Source: Jiangella ureilytica (lineage in GTDB: Bacteria > Actinomycetota > Actinomycetes > Jiangellales > Jiangellaceae). From it: a stretch of DNA of 59,938 nt. The stretch spans positions 1 to 59,938 of the forward strand of contig NZ_SMKL01000038.1 in the NCBI RefSeq assembly GCF_004348545.1, written 5' to 3'. Below are positions 51,472 through 59,938 of the stretch, piece by piece. The notes below the pieces were generated by a model that had not been told where the DNA came from, did not search any database, and saw only the letters and a list, made by a program, of their open reading frames with translations. A program made the translations under genes and the position numbers. Every line of letters begins with the position of its first letter. Position 1 is the first letter of the stretch.

Positions 51472-54400
51472 ATGTCCGTCATGCAACGGTTCATGGCCCG
51501 GAAGATCACGGCTGCGGCCGGCGCGGCCGCACTCGTCGTCGCGTCCGGGGTGGCGGCACACCAGGCCGGCGCGGAGCCGGGTCCGCCGCCGCCCGCCGAC
51601 GAGCGCAGGGTGCTCACGACGGAGCACGTCGATGCGATCAACGTCGGGTTCGACGGCGAACGTCTGACCGTCAACTCGAAGATCAGCCCGCCGGTCGAGC
51701 ACGTCGAGGTGGATGACCTGGTGTACCAGCTCTCCGACCTCGGTCGCGTGGAGGGACTTCCGGAGCAGTACGTGGAGTTCATCGGCGCCGACGCCGCGTG
51801 GGTCATCATGCAGACCCAGAACCCGGACGTCCTCTGGGCCGGCTGGAGCACTGAGGAGATCGGCACCGGGATCGTCGACGGCGACGCGGTCGACATCATG
51901 CTGACCGACGCGCGCGGACCCGGCGATGTCGAGGTCTTCCAGACCGGCCCGTTCGGAGAGCCCATCCGGATCTTCAGCTCCGACGAGGACCACAAGACGT
52001 TGCGCCAGGCCGTCAACGCGCACGTGCACGCGAACTGGGCGTTCACCCAGCCAGGCGTCTACACGCTGACCTTCACGGCCGGAGCGACGGTCGGCGGCCA
52101 GGCGGTGACGTCGGAGCCGGTCGAGTACACGTGGGTCGTCGGAGGGAGCAACGGCACGCTGCCAGAGCCCGCGACGACGGCGACGACGCTCGAGGTGCCC
52201 GCGGAGGCGGCGGCCGGCGACGAGGTCGTCCTCGAGGCCGCGGTGGCCACCGACACCGGCGACCACGCGCCGCCCGCACCGGGCGGGTACGTCGAGTTCC
52301 ACGACGGGGAGACGTCGCTCGGGTGGGCGGCACTGGCTGACGGCCGCGCCACCTTGCCCGTCACGTTCGACGCGCCCGGCGACCATGGGATCACGGCCAC
52401 GTACGTGTCGCAGGAGCCCCAGTTCTATGCCAGCTCGACCTCCGCGCCGGCCACGCTGACCGTCGGTGATCCCGGTGAGGATCCGCCCACGCCGACCCTG
52501 ACGGTCACCGGGCCGGGCGCGGTCGCGGCGGGCGACGAGGTCACCCTGACCGTGAGCCAGGACCCGGCGACCGAACTGAGCGCGTACCGGTGGTCCACCC
52601 GGGCGCCGGGTGCGCTAAACTTCGAGCCGATCGGCGGCGCGACCACTGACACGCTGACCTTCGTCGCCGCCGCAGCCGACGGCGGCCGGCAGTACCGGGC
52701 GGCGCTCTACACCGGCGACGGCCGGTTCGTCGCGCAGTCCGCCCCGCACACCCTGACGGTCACCGCGGAGGATCCGGGCGCGGAGGACGGGACGGAGGAT
52801 CCGGGCGCGGAGGACGGGACGGAGGAGCCGGGCGCGGAGGACGGCACCGAGGATCCGGGCGAGGACCCGCCGGGCCAGTGTGAAGACCCACGGACGGTAC
52901 TGACCGACGAGCACGTCGATCTTCTCTCGCCGGTCTTGGAGGGGTCGCGACTGGACCTGCGCGCCCGGGTCGGAACGTCGGCCGACCACACGTTCCATGA
53001 CCCCGCCGATCTCATGGTGCAGGTGAAGGACCCGGAGGCGGCGATCGAGGTTCCGGCCGGCGAGGGCTTCGCGTTCCTCGGCGAGGCCGGCGACCCGCTG
53101 TGGATGATCCCGCAGACACAGAACCCGGAAATCGTCTGGGCGGGCTGGTCCACGGAGGAGCTCACGCCGGGCTCGCTGCAGGGCGATGCGGTCGAGATGA
53201 CGCTGATCGACGCCGAGGGGCCGGGCGAGGTCGAGGTGTTCCAGACCGCCGGCCTGGGTGCGGCGCCGACACGGATCTTCAGCTCGACCGACGTCCTGGA
53301 GCCACGACGGCAGAGCGTGGGCCAGCACGTGCACGCGAACTGGGCGTTCACCGAGCTGGGCGAGTACACGCTCACCTTCGAGGTGAGCGGCGCCCTCCCG
53401 GATGGGACGACTGTCGCGACGGGGGAGGTGGACTACGCCGTGGTCGTCGGTGACCTGGAGTGCGACCCGGGCGATCCGGGCGACGAGGACGGGACCGACG
53501 GCGGAGGTGACGCGAGCGGTGGCGACGCGAACGGCGGCGACGACGGTACTGAGACCGGTGGAGCGGACGACGGCGACGCGAACGGCGGCGACGACGGGAC
53601 CGACTCCGGTGGAGCGGACGACGGCGACGCGAACGGCGGCGACGACGGTGCCGACTCTGGTGACGGCGGCGCAGACTCCGGTGGTGACGGCTCGGATGCC
53701 GGTGGTGACGCCGGCAACGGGCCGAGGCCGACGACCAAGCCGAGCGGCGCGGTCTGTGTGCCGCGCACGCCCAGTACGAGCGCGTCGCCTGGGGCGTCGA
53801 ACACGCCGGGCGGCGGGTCACAGACCCCCGGCGGCGGCCAGTCCGGTGACCCGGTCGTGCTCAGCACCGAGCACGTCGATCTGCTGTCGCCGCGATTGGA
53901 AGGGTCGGCACTGTCGCTCGAGGCGAAGGTGGGATCGGCGAACGACCATACGTTCTACGACCCGGCGGACGTGCTGGTGCACGTCGGTCCGGCGGCGGCG
54001 AGCACCGTGCCGGACGGGGACACGTATGCGTTCCTCGGCGCGGCCGGCGCGCCGTTGTGGCTGATCCCTGAGACGCAGAACCCGGACGTGGTCTGGGCCG
54101 GCTGGTCGACGGAGCAACTGGCAGCCGGCGCGTTCGCCGGCGACACCGTCGACTTCACGCTGGTGGGCGCCGAGGGGCCGGGGACGGTGGAGGTGTTCCA
54201 GAGCGCGGGCTTCGGCGGCGTCACCCGGATCTTCAGCTCCGAGGAGTCGCTGCCGGCGCGGCAGCAGAGCGTCGGCCAGCACGTGCATGCCAACTGGGCG
54301 TTCTCGGCGGAGGGCGACTACACGCTGACATTCGAGGCCGCCGGGACGCTGGCCGGCGGCGAGGCCGTCACCACCGGCCCGGTGGAGTACTCGTTCACCG

Positions 54401-54708
54401 TCGGGGACCTGAGTGGGGCGCGCAACGCCTCGGCCGCCGGGACGGGCGGCGTGATCGCGCCGGCGGTGAACCGTGCCGCGCCGGCGGTGACGCAGGTCGA
54501 CACGACACCGACGCCAACGCCCACCTCCACCGCGACACCGACCCCGTCGCCGTCGGCGACCACTCTGGCTGCCGGCGAGGACTGCGACCTGGCGAGCACC
54601 GGCTCGTCGGGCCTGCCCGGGCTGACGGTTCTGGGTGGTCTGCTTGTCGCGGCCGGCGCGGTCGCGACCGCGGCGTACCTGCGCGATCGTCGTGTGGCTC
54701 GCGGTTAG
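51472..54708 (+). CDS. LAxTG-anchored surface protein with three choice-of-anchor-M domains
   Basis: A 1078-residue cell-wall protein, first gene of a metal-uptake operon. Signal peptide at 1-34. Choice-of-anchor-M (TIGR03769) domains at about 45-225, 478-660 and 798-985, each with an HVD near its start and HVHANWAF near its end (184, 620, 937). Two Ig/PKD-like beta domains at 230-430. Linkers are Asp/Glu/Gly repeats (EDPGAEDGT near 440; DGDANGGDDG near 690-740). The C terminus has LASTG (about 1041), a helix and DRR, i.e. a sortase-E-type signal. ATG 51472 follows GGGAG. Likely delivers metal to the adjacent ABC transporter. Confidence 0.88.
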   Translation: MSVMQRFMARKITAAAGAAALVVASGVAAHQAGAEPGPPPPADERRVLTTEHVDAINVGFDGERLTVNSKISPPVEHVEVDDLVYQLSDLGRVEGLPEQYVEFIGADAAWVIMQTQNPDVLWAGWSTEEIGTGIVDGDAVDIMLTDARGPGDVEVFQTGPFGEPIRIFSSDEDHKTLRQAVNAHVHANWAFTQPGVYTLTFTAGATVGGQAVTSEPVEYTWVVGGSNGTLPEPATTATTLEVPAEAAAGDEVVLEAAVATDTGDHAPPAPGGYVEFHDGETSLGWAALADGRATLPVTFDAPGDHGITATYVSQEPQFYASSTSAPATLTVGDPGEDPPTPTLTVTGPGAVAAGDEVTLTVSQDPATELSAYRWSTRAPGALNFEPIGGATTDTLTFVAAAADGGRQYRAALYTGDGRFVAQSAPHTLTVTAEDPGAEDGTEDPGAEDGTEEPGAEDGTEDPGEDPPGQCEDPRTVLTDEHVDLLSPVLEGSRLDLRARVGTSADHTFHDPADLMVQVKDPEAAIEVPAGEGFAFLGEAGDPLWMIPQTQNPEIVWAGWSTEELTPGSLQGDAVEMTLIDAEGPGEVEVFQTAGLGAAPTRIFSSTDVLEPRRQSVGQHVHANWAFTELGEYTLTFEVSGALPDGTTVATGEVDYAVVVGDLECDPGDPGDEDGTDGGGDASGGDANGGDDGTETGGADDGDANGGDDGTDSGGADDGDANGGDDGADSGDGGADSGGDGSDAGGDAGNGPRPTTKPSGAVCVPRTPSTSASPGASNTPGGGSQTPGGGQSGDPVVLSTEHVDLLSPRLEGSALSLEAKVGSANDHTFYDPADVLVHVGPAAASTVPDGDTYAFLGAAGAPLWLIPETQNPDVVWAGWSTEQLAAGAFAGDTVDFTLVGAEGPGTVEVFQSAGFGGVTRIFSSEESLPARQQSVGQHVHANWAFSAEGDYTLTFEAAGTLAGGEAVTTGPVEYSFTVGDLSGARNASAAGTGGVIAPAVNRAAPAVTQVDTTPTPTPTSTATPTPSPSATTLAAGEDCDLASTGSSGLPGLTVLGGLLVAAGAVATAAYLRDRRVARG

Positions 54709-54710
54709 GG

Positions 54711-56333
54711 ATGGACGTGCGCAGTAGCGGCCGGCCCGGTCGACGCGGAGCCGGGCCGGCCGCCATCACCGCCACGCTCGCCGCGGCGGCGCTCGCCTTG
54801 ACCGGGTGCGCGGCGCCGTCGACGCTCAGCGCGAGCGACGACCGGGTGCAGGTGGTCACCACGACGGGGCTGCTGGCCGACCTGGTACGCAACGTGGGCG
54901 GTGACCGGGTGAACGTCAGCTCACTGGTGCCCGACCAGGCGGACCCGCACTCGTACGAGCCGAGCCTGCGCGACATCCGCAACGTGGTCTACGCCGACGT
55001 CGCGTTCAGCAACTACCTGCTGCTGGAGCAGCAGGCGATCATCAAGGCGCTCGACGCCAACCTGCCGGACGAGGTGCCGAACATCTCCCTGGCCGAGGGG
55101 GCGGTGAAGTACGCGGCCGAGATCATCCCGCTGGTCGAGAACGTCGCCCTCGACACGATCTGGCTCGGCATGCGGGTGCGCGGGACGGGGGAGCAGTACG
55201 GCGCGAGCCGCGCCTCGGACGTCTACGTCAGCGGCACCGGCGTCGACGGGCCCGGAGACCTGGTCGCGTACCTGACGGAGTCGTTCGGCAACCCTGAGTT
55301 CTACGTGAACTCCACCGACGGGTTCGACGCCTCCGACGGATACCGCGACGACACCGCGACCCTGCCGCCCGACGCGCACACGCACATGAGCTGGGCGTTC
55401 ACCGAGCCCGGGATATACCGGCTGACGATGCGGGCCGCGCTGGCCCCCGAGCCGGATGCTCGCACCGTCGACCTCGGGAAGCAGACCTTCACGTTCGCCG
55501 TCGGCGTCGACCCCCACTCCGTCCCCGGCATGGAGGGCGCGGAGGTGCTGAACGGCGGTCATGCCGACGTGACGGTCGACATCGACACCGGTGAGCTGTA
55601 CCTGTTGGTCGATCCGCACGGCGGTGACGGTCATGCGCACGCCGAGGTCTTCGACCCGGCCACGACCGTGATCGAGGTGCCGAACAAGGCGCTGCACGAG
55701 ATCCCGGCCGACGAGGGGTTCCGGTTCCTCGGCCGGCCCGGGGACCCGATCTTCCAGCTGCCCCAGGCAGTCCTCGGCCGGCACGTGCACGGCGAGATCG
55801 ACCCGCACCTGTGGCAGGACGTCGGCAACGCGATCTCCTACGTCGAGCTGATGCGCGACACGCTGATCCAGGTGGACCCGGACGGCGCCCGCGAGTACCG
55901 CGACAACGCCACGCGCTACATCGGCGAGCTCGAGCGGCTCGATGCCGACGTCCGCGGCACGATCGCGACGATCCCGGAGTCGCGACGGCACCTGGTCACC
56001 ACCCACGACGCGTTCGGCTACCTGGGTGCGGCCTACGACGTGCAGATCTCGGGGTTCGTCACGCCCAACCCGGCCACCGAGCCGAGCCTGGCCGACCGGC
56101 GGAAGCTGGCCGAGACGATCCGCAACCTGCGCATCCCGGCGGTCTTCCTCGAGCCGAACCTGGTGACCCGGTCGTCGACGCTCACGGAGGTCGCCGAGGA
56201 CCTCGGCGTCGCCGTCTGCGAGATCTACGGCGACACGTTCGACGACGAGGTCACCAGCTACGTGGAGATGATGCGATTCAACGCCGAGTCGCTGCGCTCC
56301 TGCCTGTCCGAACCAGTGGAGAGAATCGGATGA
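54711..56333 (+). CDS. Anchored-repeat ABC transporter substrate-binding lipoprotein (ZnuA-like)
   Basis: A 540-residue metal-binding lipoprotein (lipobox ALTGC, Cys33). The two ZnuA/TroA lobes carry His80 (DPHSYEPS), His366 (DPHLWQD), His432 (TTHDAFGY) and an acidic residue near 508. Between the lobes (about 143-355) is an inserted domain with HTHMSWAFTEPGIY (223-236) and later NGGHADVTVD (281-290). These match the second and first halves of the choice-of-anchor-M domain, in swapped order. His-rich DPHGGDGHAHA (301-311) adds potential metal sites. ATG 54711 is 2 bases after the previous stop. Confidence 0.9.
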   Translation: MDVRSSGRPGRRGAGPAAITATLAAAALALTGCAAPSTLSASDDRVQVVTTTGLLADLVRNVGGDRVNVSSLVPDQADPHSYEPSLRDIRNVVYADVAFSNYLLLEQQAIIKALDANLPDEVPNISLAEGAVKYAAEIIPLVENVALDTIWLGMRVRGTGEQYGASRASDVYVSGTGVDGPGDLVAYLTESFGNPEFYVNSTDGFDASDGYRDDTATLPPDAHTHMSWAFTEPGIYRLTMRAALAPEPDARTVDLGKQTFTFAVGVDPHSVPGMEGAEVLNGGHADVTVDIDTGELYLLVDPHGGDGHAHAEVFDPATTVIEVPNKALHEIPADEGFRFLGRPGDPIFQLPQAVLGRHVHGEIDPHLWQDVGNAISYVELMRDTLIQVDPDGAREYRDNATRYIGELERLDADVRGTIATIPESRRHLVTTHDAFGYLGAAYDVQISGFVTPNPATEPSLADRRKLAETIRNLRIPAVFLEPNLVTRSSTLTEVAEDLGVAVCEIYGDTFDDEVTSYVEMMRFNAESLRSCLSEPVERIG

Positions 56334-57301
56334 CGCTACGAACCCGGGCTACCCGCGCGGCGGCCGGTGCCGTTCTGACCGTCTTGACGGTGTCCCTGAG
56401 CGCGGCGTCCGCCGTCGCCACGGACGACCCCGACCTGGACCAGCAGATCGATCCCGACCAGGCGATCGTGACGGAACAAGCAGTGCTCAGCGAGGGCCAC
56501 GTCGACATCGGCCCGCGCTACGTCGACGGCCAGTGGACGCTGCTGGTCCACGACGACCACGCCGAGCCGCCGGTCTGGCGCGCGATGCCGAACACCGTGT
56601 TCCAGGTCACGGACGCCTCCCTCACCACCGTGCCCGACAATCCGGACTATGCCTTCCTCCCGGCTGAGCCGGGCGCCGACGTCCACGTCGTGCCGCAGGC
56701 CGAGCAGCCGGGCGTGGTGTGGGTGGGGTGGAACACCCAGTACCCCAGTGTCATGGACACGATCGACCGCGGGGTCACGCTCACCCTGCGCGGCGTCCAG
56801 GGGCCCGGCGACGTCGTGGTGTTCCTGCAGAGCGGCACACTCGGCGAGCCCGAGGTGTTGTGGGACAGCCGCGAGGCGGGCCCGCAGGATCTCTGGGTCG
56901 AGGTGAACACGCACACCCACGCCAACTGGGTGTTCTCCGAGCCCGGCGTCTACCTGGTGGAGGTCGAGGTGTCGGCCGACCTGGTGTCCGGCGAGGCGGA
57001 GTCGGACACCCAGGTGATCCGCTTCGCCGTCGGCGACGCCACCAGCACCGACGAGGCGCTCGCCGCCGAGTACGCGCAGACGGCGGACCCGTCCACGCCT
57101 GCGACGGCCGAGACGCCGGCCGTCGCCGACGACGCGTCGGAGTCCAGCGGAGCCGGGGGAGTCGTCATGGTCGGTGTCGGCATCGCCGCCCTGCTGGTGA
57201 TCGTCCTCGTCACCGTCCTGCTCCGTGGCCGGAGCGCCAAGAAGCGAGCCGCGGCGCAGCGCGACGCGGCGGCCGCGTCGCTACGCGGAGACCAGGGATG
57301 A
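56330..57301 (+). CDS. Membrane-anchored single choice-of-anchor-M protein
   Basis: A 323-residue exported protein. Signal peptide 1-29, one choice-of-anchor-M domain (about 50-235) with EGHVDIG and NTHTHANWVFSEPGVY, a Ser/Thr/Ala/Asp linker, and a C-terminal helix GVVMVGVGIAALLVIVLVTVLL followed by RGRSAKKR. It is held by the membrane, whereas the first protein is sortase-linked, so it may pass metal between the wall and the ZnuA-like protein. ATGA overlaps join it to both neighbours. Confidence 0.85.
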   Translation: MTLRTRATRAAAGAVLTVLTVSLSAASAVATDDPDLDQQIDPDQAIVTEQAVLSEGHVDIGPRYVDGQWTLLVHDDHAEPPVWRAMPNTVFQVTDASLTTVPDNPDYAFLPAEPGADVHVVPQAEQPGVVWVGWNTQYPSVMDTIDRGVTLTLRGVQGPGDVVVFLQSGTLGEPEVLWDSREAGPQDLWVEVNTHTHANWVFSEPGVYLVEVEVSADLVSGEAESDTQVIRFAVGDATSTDEALAAEYAQTADPSTPATAETPAVADDASESSGAGGVVMVGVGIAALLVIVLVTVLLRGRSAKKRAAAQRDAAAASLRGDQG

Positions 57302-58041
57302 GCGTCCTGGAGGCGCGTGGCGTGACGGTCGCACTCGGCGGCCGTCCCGTTCTCCACGATGTCGACCTGGCCGTCGACACCGGTGAGCTCACCGGGCTGA
57401 TCGGACCGAACGGGGCCGGAAAGACCACGCTGCTGCGCTCGATCCTGGGCCTGGTCCGCACGTCCGCCGGGCGGATCGAGGTCGACGGGCGGCCGGTCGG
57501 CCCCCGCCGTTCACCGGTGGGCTACGTGCCGCAGCGGCACGAGTTCGCCTGGGACTTCCCGATCTCGGTCGAGAACGCCGTCATGACGGGCCGCAGCGGC
57601 CGCCTCGGTCTCTTCCGCCGTCCGGGGGTGGCCGACTGGCAGGCGGTCGGTGAGGCCCTCGACCGGGTGGGCATGAGCGAGCTGGCGCGCCGGCCGGTCG
57701 GTGAGCTCTCCGGCGGCCAGCGACAGCGGGTGCTCGTGGCCCGGGCGCTCGCGCTGCAGCCGCGGGTGCTGCTGCTCGACGAGCCGTTCACCGGCCTCGA
57801 CCTGCCGACCCAGGAGCTGCTGACCGGGCTGTTCGTGGAGCTCTCCCGGGAGGACCGGGCGGTGCTGATGACGACACACGACCTCGTCGGCGCGCTGGAC
57901 ACCTGCACCCGGATCGCGCTGCTGAACCGGACGATCGTCGCCGACGCGCCGCCGAGCGAGCTGCTCGACCCCGAGCCCTGGATGCGGGCGTTCGGCGTCA
58001 GCGAGACCAGCCCGCTGCTGAAGATCCTGAAGGTGATGTGA
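57298..58041 (+). CDS. Zinc/manganese ABC transporter ATPase
   Basis: A 247-residue ATPase of the ZnuC/MntB type. Walker A is GPNGAGKTT (about 36-44), Q loop PQRHEF, signature LSGGQRQRV, Walker B VLLLDEPFTGLD, H loop TTHDLV. FAWDFPISVENAVMTGR is typical of metal-importer ATPases. ATG 57298 overlaps the previous stop. Confidence 0.92.
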   Translation: MSVLEARGVTVALGGRPVLHDVDLAVDTGELTGLIGPNGAGKTTLLRSILGLVRTSAGRIEVDGRPVGPRRSPVGYVPQRHEFAWDFPISVENAVMTGRSGRLGLFRRPGVADWQAVGEALDRVGMSELARRPVGELSGGQRQRVLVARALALQPRVLLLDEPFTGLDLPTQELLTGLFVELSREDRAVLMTTHDLVGALDTCTRIALLNRTIVADAPPSELLDPEPWMRAFGVSETSPLLKILKVM

Positions 58042-58044
58042 CCC

Positions 58045-58926
58045 GTGTCGATCTCCGAGTTCATCGCCGACCTCACCAACCCCGACCTCGCGTTCCTGCC
58101 GAAGGCGCTGCTCATCGCGGTGATGTCGAGCATCGTGTGCGGCGTCGTCGGCTGTTATGTGGTGCTGCGGGGGATGGCGTTCATCGGTGACGCCGTCGCG
58201 CACGCCGTCTTTCCCGGCCTGGCGGTCGCGTTCGTGCTGCAGGGCAGCCTCGTCGTCGGCGGCGCCGTCGCCGGGGTGGTCACCGCCATCCTGGTGGCGG
58301 TGTTCGCGCAGAATCGCCGGGTCAAGGAGGACTCCGTCATCGGGGTCTTCTACGTGGCCTCGTTCGCGCTGGGCATCGTCATCATCTCGCAGGCGCCCGG
58401 CTATGCGGGGTCGCTGCAGCAGTTCCTGTTCGGGTCGATCACCGGGGTTCCCGACGAGGACCTCTACACCGTCGCGCTCACTGGTGTCGTCGTGCTGGGC
58501 GCGGTGCTGCTCCTGCACCAGCAGTTCGTCACTGTCAGCCTCGATCGCGAGCTGGCCCGCGCGGTCGGCCTGCGGGTCTTCCGGCTCGACATCGCGCTCT
58601 ACGTCCTCGTGACCGTCGCGATCGTCATCTCCGTCCAGACCATCGGCAACATCCTGGTGCTCGCCCTCCTCGTCACCCCCGCCGCGACGGCCCGACTGCT
58701 CACCGACCGGCTGGGCATCATGATGCTGCTCGCCCCGCTGATCGGCGGGGTGTCCGCCACGGTGGGGTTGTACCTGTCATGGAGCTATGACCTTCCGGTC
58801 GGCGGCACCATCGTCCTGGCCCTGACGGCCGCCTTCTTCTCCGCCTACGTCCTCGCGCCGCGGCACGGACTGGTCGCCAAGCGCCGGCGCAAGACCGAGC
58901 AACAGCCGACCACGGTGCCGGCGTAG
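58045..58926 (+). CDS. Zinc/manganese ABC transporter permease
   Basis: A 293-residue ABC-3 family permease with about eight to nine helices. RGMAFIGDAVAHAVFPGLAVAFVL is the hallmark segment, and LLVTPAATARLLTDRLGIMMLLAPLIGGVSATVGLYLSWSYDLPVGGTIVL the C-terminal one. GTG 58045 is 3 bases after the ATPase stop. It completes the importer; the substrate is zinc by context, though manganese cannot be excluded. Confidence 0.92.
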   Translation: MSISEFIADLTNPDLAFLPKALLIAVMSSIVCGVVGCYVVLRGMAFIGDAVAHAVFPGLAVAFVLQGSLVVGGAVAGVVTAILVAVFAQNRRVKEDSVIGVFYVASFALGIVIISQAPGYAGSLQQFLFGSITGVPDEDLYTVALTGVVVLGAVLLLHQQFVTVSLDRELARAVGLRVFRLDIALYVLVTVAIVISVQTIGNILVLALLVTPAATARLLTDRLGIMMLLAPLIGGVSATVGLYLSWSYDLPVGGTIVLALTAAFFSAYVLAPRHGLVAKRRRKTEQQPTTVPA

Positions 58927-58948
58927 CGGCCCCATGACAGGAGCACCG

Positions 58949-59680
58949 ATGAGCATCGACGACGCAGGCTATGAACGGCTGGCGGAGTTCCACGACCTCT
59001 TCATGGACGAGCCGTGGCAGCGGCTTGGTCCGTACGTGCGTGACGCCTTCGCCCATCTCGGCGGCGACGCCGTCGTGGTCGAGGTCGGCGCGGGCACCGG
59101 CATGGGGACCCGCACGATCGCGCGGGAGATGCCCGCACGCATCGTGGCACTCGAACCGGCACTGGTGATGCGCGCCGTCCTGACCGCCCGGATGGCCGAC
59201 GACACCGACCTCGCCTCACGGGTCACCGTCGTCGCAGGATCGGCGCCGGGCGACCTCCACCTCCTGCCGGACACGGTCGACGGATTCGTGTGCGCACACA
59301 TGCTCGGCCACCTGGAGCGCGTCGCGCGGCGGGATCTTCTCGCCTGGCTCGGATCGCACCTGAACCCCGGCGGCGTCGGCCTCGTCACCACACAACAGGC
59401 GCCCGACCCCGGCGCTGCCGACGAGGACATCGTCGAGGTCCGTCGGCTGGGTGACTACGAGTACCGTGCGCTCCACCTCTCGGCCGGGCGTGCGGCAGCG
59501 GAGGCGTACACCAGCCGATATGAGGTGTGGCACGGTGAAACCAGGATCAGGGACGAGCGGTTCTCGGGTTCGTGGCGCATCGTCGGTGCCGACGACATCG
59601 CCGCCGACCTTCCGCCGACCCTGCGCCTGGAGCCGGTCGACCGCTCGGTCGCGCTCATCCGGCCCAGGGCTCCGGTGTGA
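58949..59680 (+). CDS. SAM-dependent methyltransferase, transporter-linked paralog
   Basis: A 243-residue class I methyltransferase related to the one at 39457: VVVEVGAGTGMGTRTIAREMPARIVALEPALVMRAVLTARM aligns with its motif I and acidic loop, and VCAHMLGHLERVARRDLLAWLGSHLNPGG with the next. ATG 58949 is preferred over 58934 because AGGAG lies 5 bases before it. It follows the permease by 22 bases and converges on zur. Together with the two L31B-linked copies it makes three relatives in 20 kb. The substrate is unknown. Confidence 0.82.
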   Translation: MSIDDAGYERLAEFHDLFMDEPWQRLGPYVRDAFAHLGGDAVVVEVGAGTGMGTRTIAREMPARIVALEPALVMRAVLTARMADDTDLASRVTVVAGSAPGDLHLLPDTVDGFVCAHMLGHLERVARRDLLAWLGSHLNPGGVGLVTTQQAPDPGAADEDIVEVRRLGDYEYRALHLSAGRAAAEAYTSRYEVWHGETRIRDERFSGSWRIVGADDIAADLPPTLRLEPVDRSVALIRPRAPV

Positions 59681-59696
59681 TCCCGAGGCCGTCGCT

Positions 59697-59938
59697 CTAC
59701 TGGGTGGCGCAGTCCGGGCACACGCCGAACAGGTCGACCACGTGGCGGACCTGGGTGTAGCCGTGCTGCGCGGCCACCGACTCGACCCAGTCCTCGAGCG
59801 GCGCCTGGATCTCGGTGGCCTTGCCGCATTTCCTGCAGATCAGGTGGTGATGGTGGTCGCGGCTGCAGGAGCGGAACCGCTGTTCGCCGCTTGGTGCGTG
59901 GTATGTGTCGGCTTCGTCGTTGTGGACCATCTCGTTGA
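59697..59938 (-). CDS. zur: Zinc uptake regulator, Fur family (partial)
   Basis: Only the last 79 codons are in the window; the start lies beyond base 59938, and the frame is open to the edge. The visible part is the Fur dimerisation/metal domain: YHAPSGEQRFRSCSRDHHHHLICRKCGKATEIQAP, with the His cluster and CxxC of the structural zinc site, then HGYTQVRHVVDLFGVCPDCA with the second CxxC. This composition fits Zur better than Fur or Nur. The N-terminal DNA-binding half is outside. It probably represses the transporter, the C-minus operon and rpmE2. Confidence 0.9.
   Translation of the reverse strand, partial: NEMVHNDEADTYHAPSGEQRFRSCSRDHHHHLICRKCGKATEIQAPLEDWVESVAAQHGYTQVRHVVDLFGVCPDCATQ

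Overview
The window is chromosomal DNA of a high-GC actinobacterium. The evidence is near-uniform GC-rich third codon positions, a GltX/tRNA-Gln/tRNA-Glu cluster, OmpR-type signalling, sortase-E-type anchoring and a Zur/C-minus ribosomal protein system. I suspect a Jiangella-like actinomycete from the overall gene style, but I could not search a database. Most of the window is ordinary, tightly packed coding sequence. Many neighbouring genes overlap by 1-4 bases (ATGA or GTGA), which indicates long operons.

Layout. 1-606 is a repeat-rich intergenic stretch with a perfect 34-bp inverted repeat. 607-8444 carries branched-chain amino-acid genes (leuB, ilvE, cimA; cimA sits behind an apparent Leu-Ile-Ile-Thr transcription attenuator) together with a secreted S15 peptidase, a GDPD and a GNAT. 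8437-10431 holds a small hypothetical gene and an ArsR-SRPBCC-hydrolase unit. 10512-16268 has a 72-bp near-palindrome, a DUF3516 RNA helicase, a lipoate ligase and an IS5-type MITE sitting on a stop codon. 16330-26475 is a pair of divergent operons: eight genes leftward (CcdA, TlpA-like, MTAP-like, GT2, methyltransferase, membrane protein, Moco oxidoreductase, DUF2064) and four rightward (two-component system, GT-C-like membrane protein, sugar epimerase). They look like one pathway of unknown product. 26566-32163 carries a TAXI-TRAP transporter, an FAH-family enzyme and gltX.

32260-34246 has tRNA-Gln and tRNA-Glu, the ghost of an integrated element (tyrosine recombinase whose catalytic Tyr is now His, broken ORFs) and a 19-bp tandem array. 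34247-40209 holds a permease/DUF1980/zinc-carboxypeptidase operon and a divergent L31B-methyltransferase pair. 40445-47496 carries a BNR propeller protein and a sugar-type ABC transporter.

48432-59938 looks like a zinc-starvation locus. It has an Mrf/CobW-like protein, zinc-free ribosomal proteins (L36, S18, L28, L33, S14), a decayed L31B-methyltransferase copy, and a complete 'anchored' zinc/manganese ABC transporter. The transporter comprises a LAxTG surface protein with three choice-of-anchor-M domains, a ZnuA-like protein with what I read as a circularly permuted copy of the same domain inserted, a membrane-anchored single-domain protein, an ATPase and a permease. A third methyltransferase and the C-terminal part of zur follow. 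Several AT-rich dyads that share the AACGAT core sit upstream of these genes and are probably Zur boxes. The most unusual biology is here: Zur-linked methyltransferases paired with L31B, and the HxHxxW surface domains shared by all three extracellular parts of the transporter.
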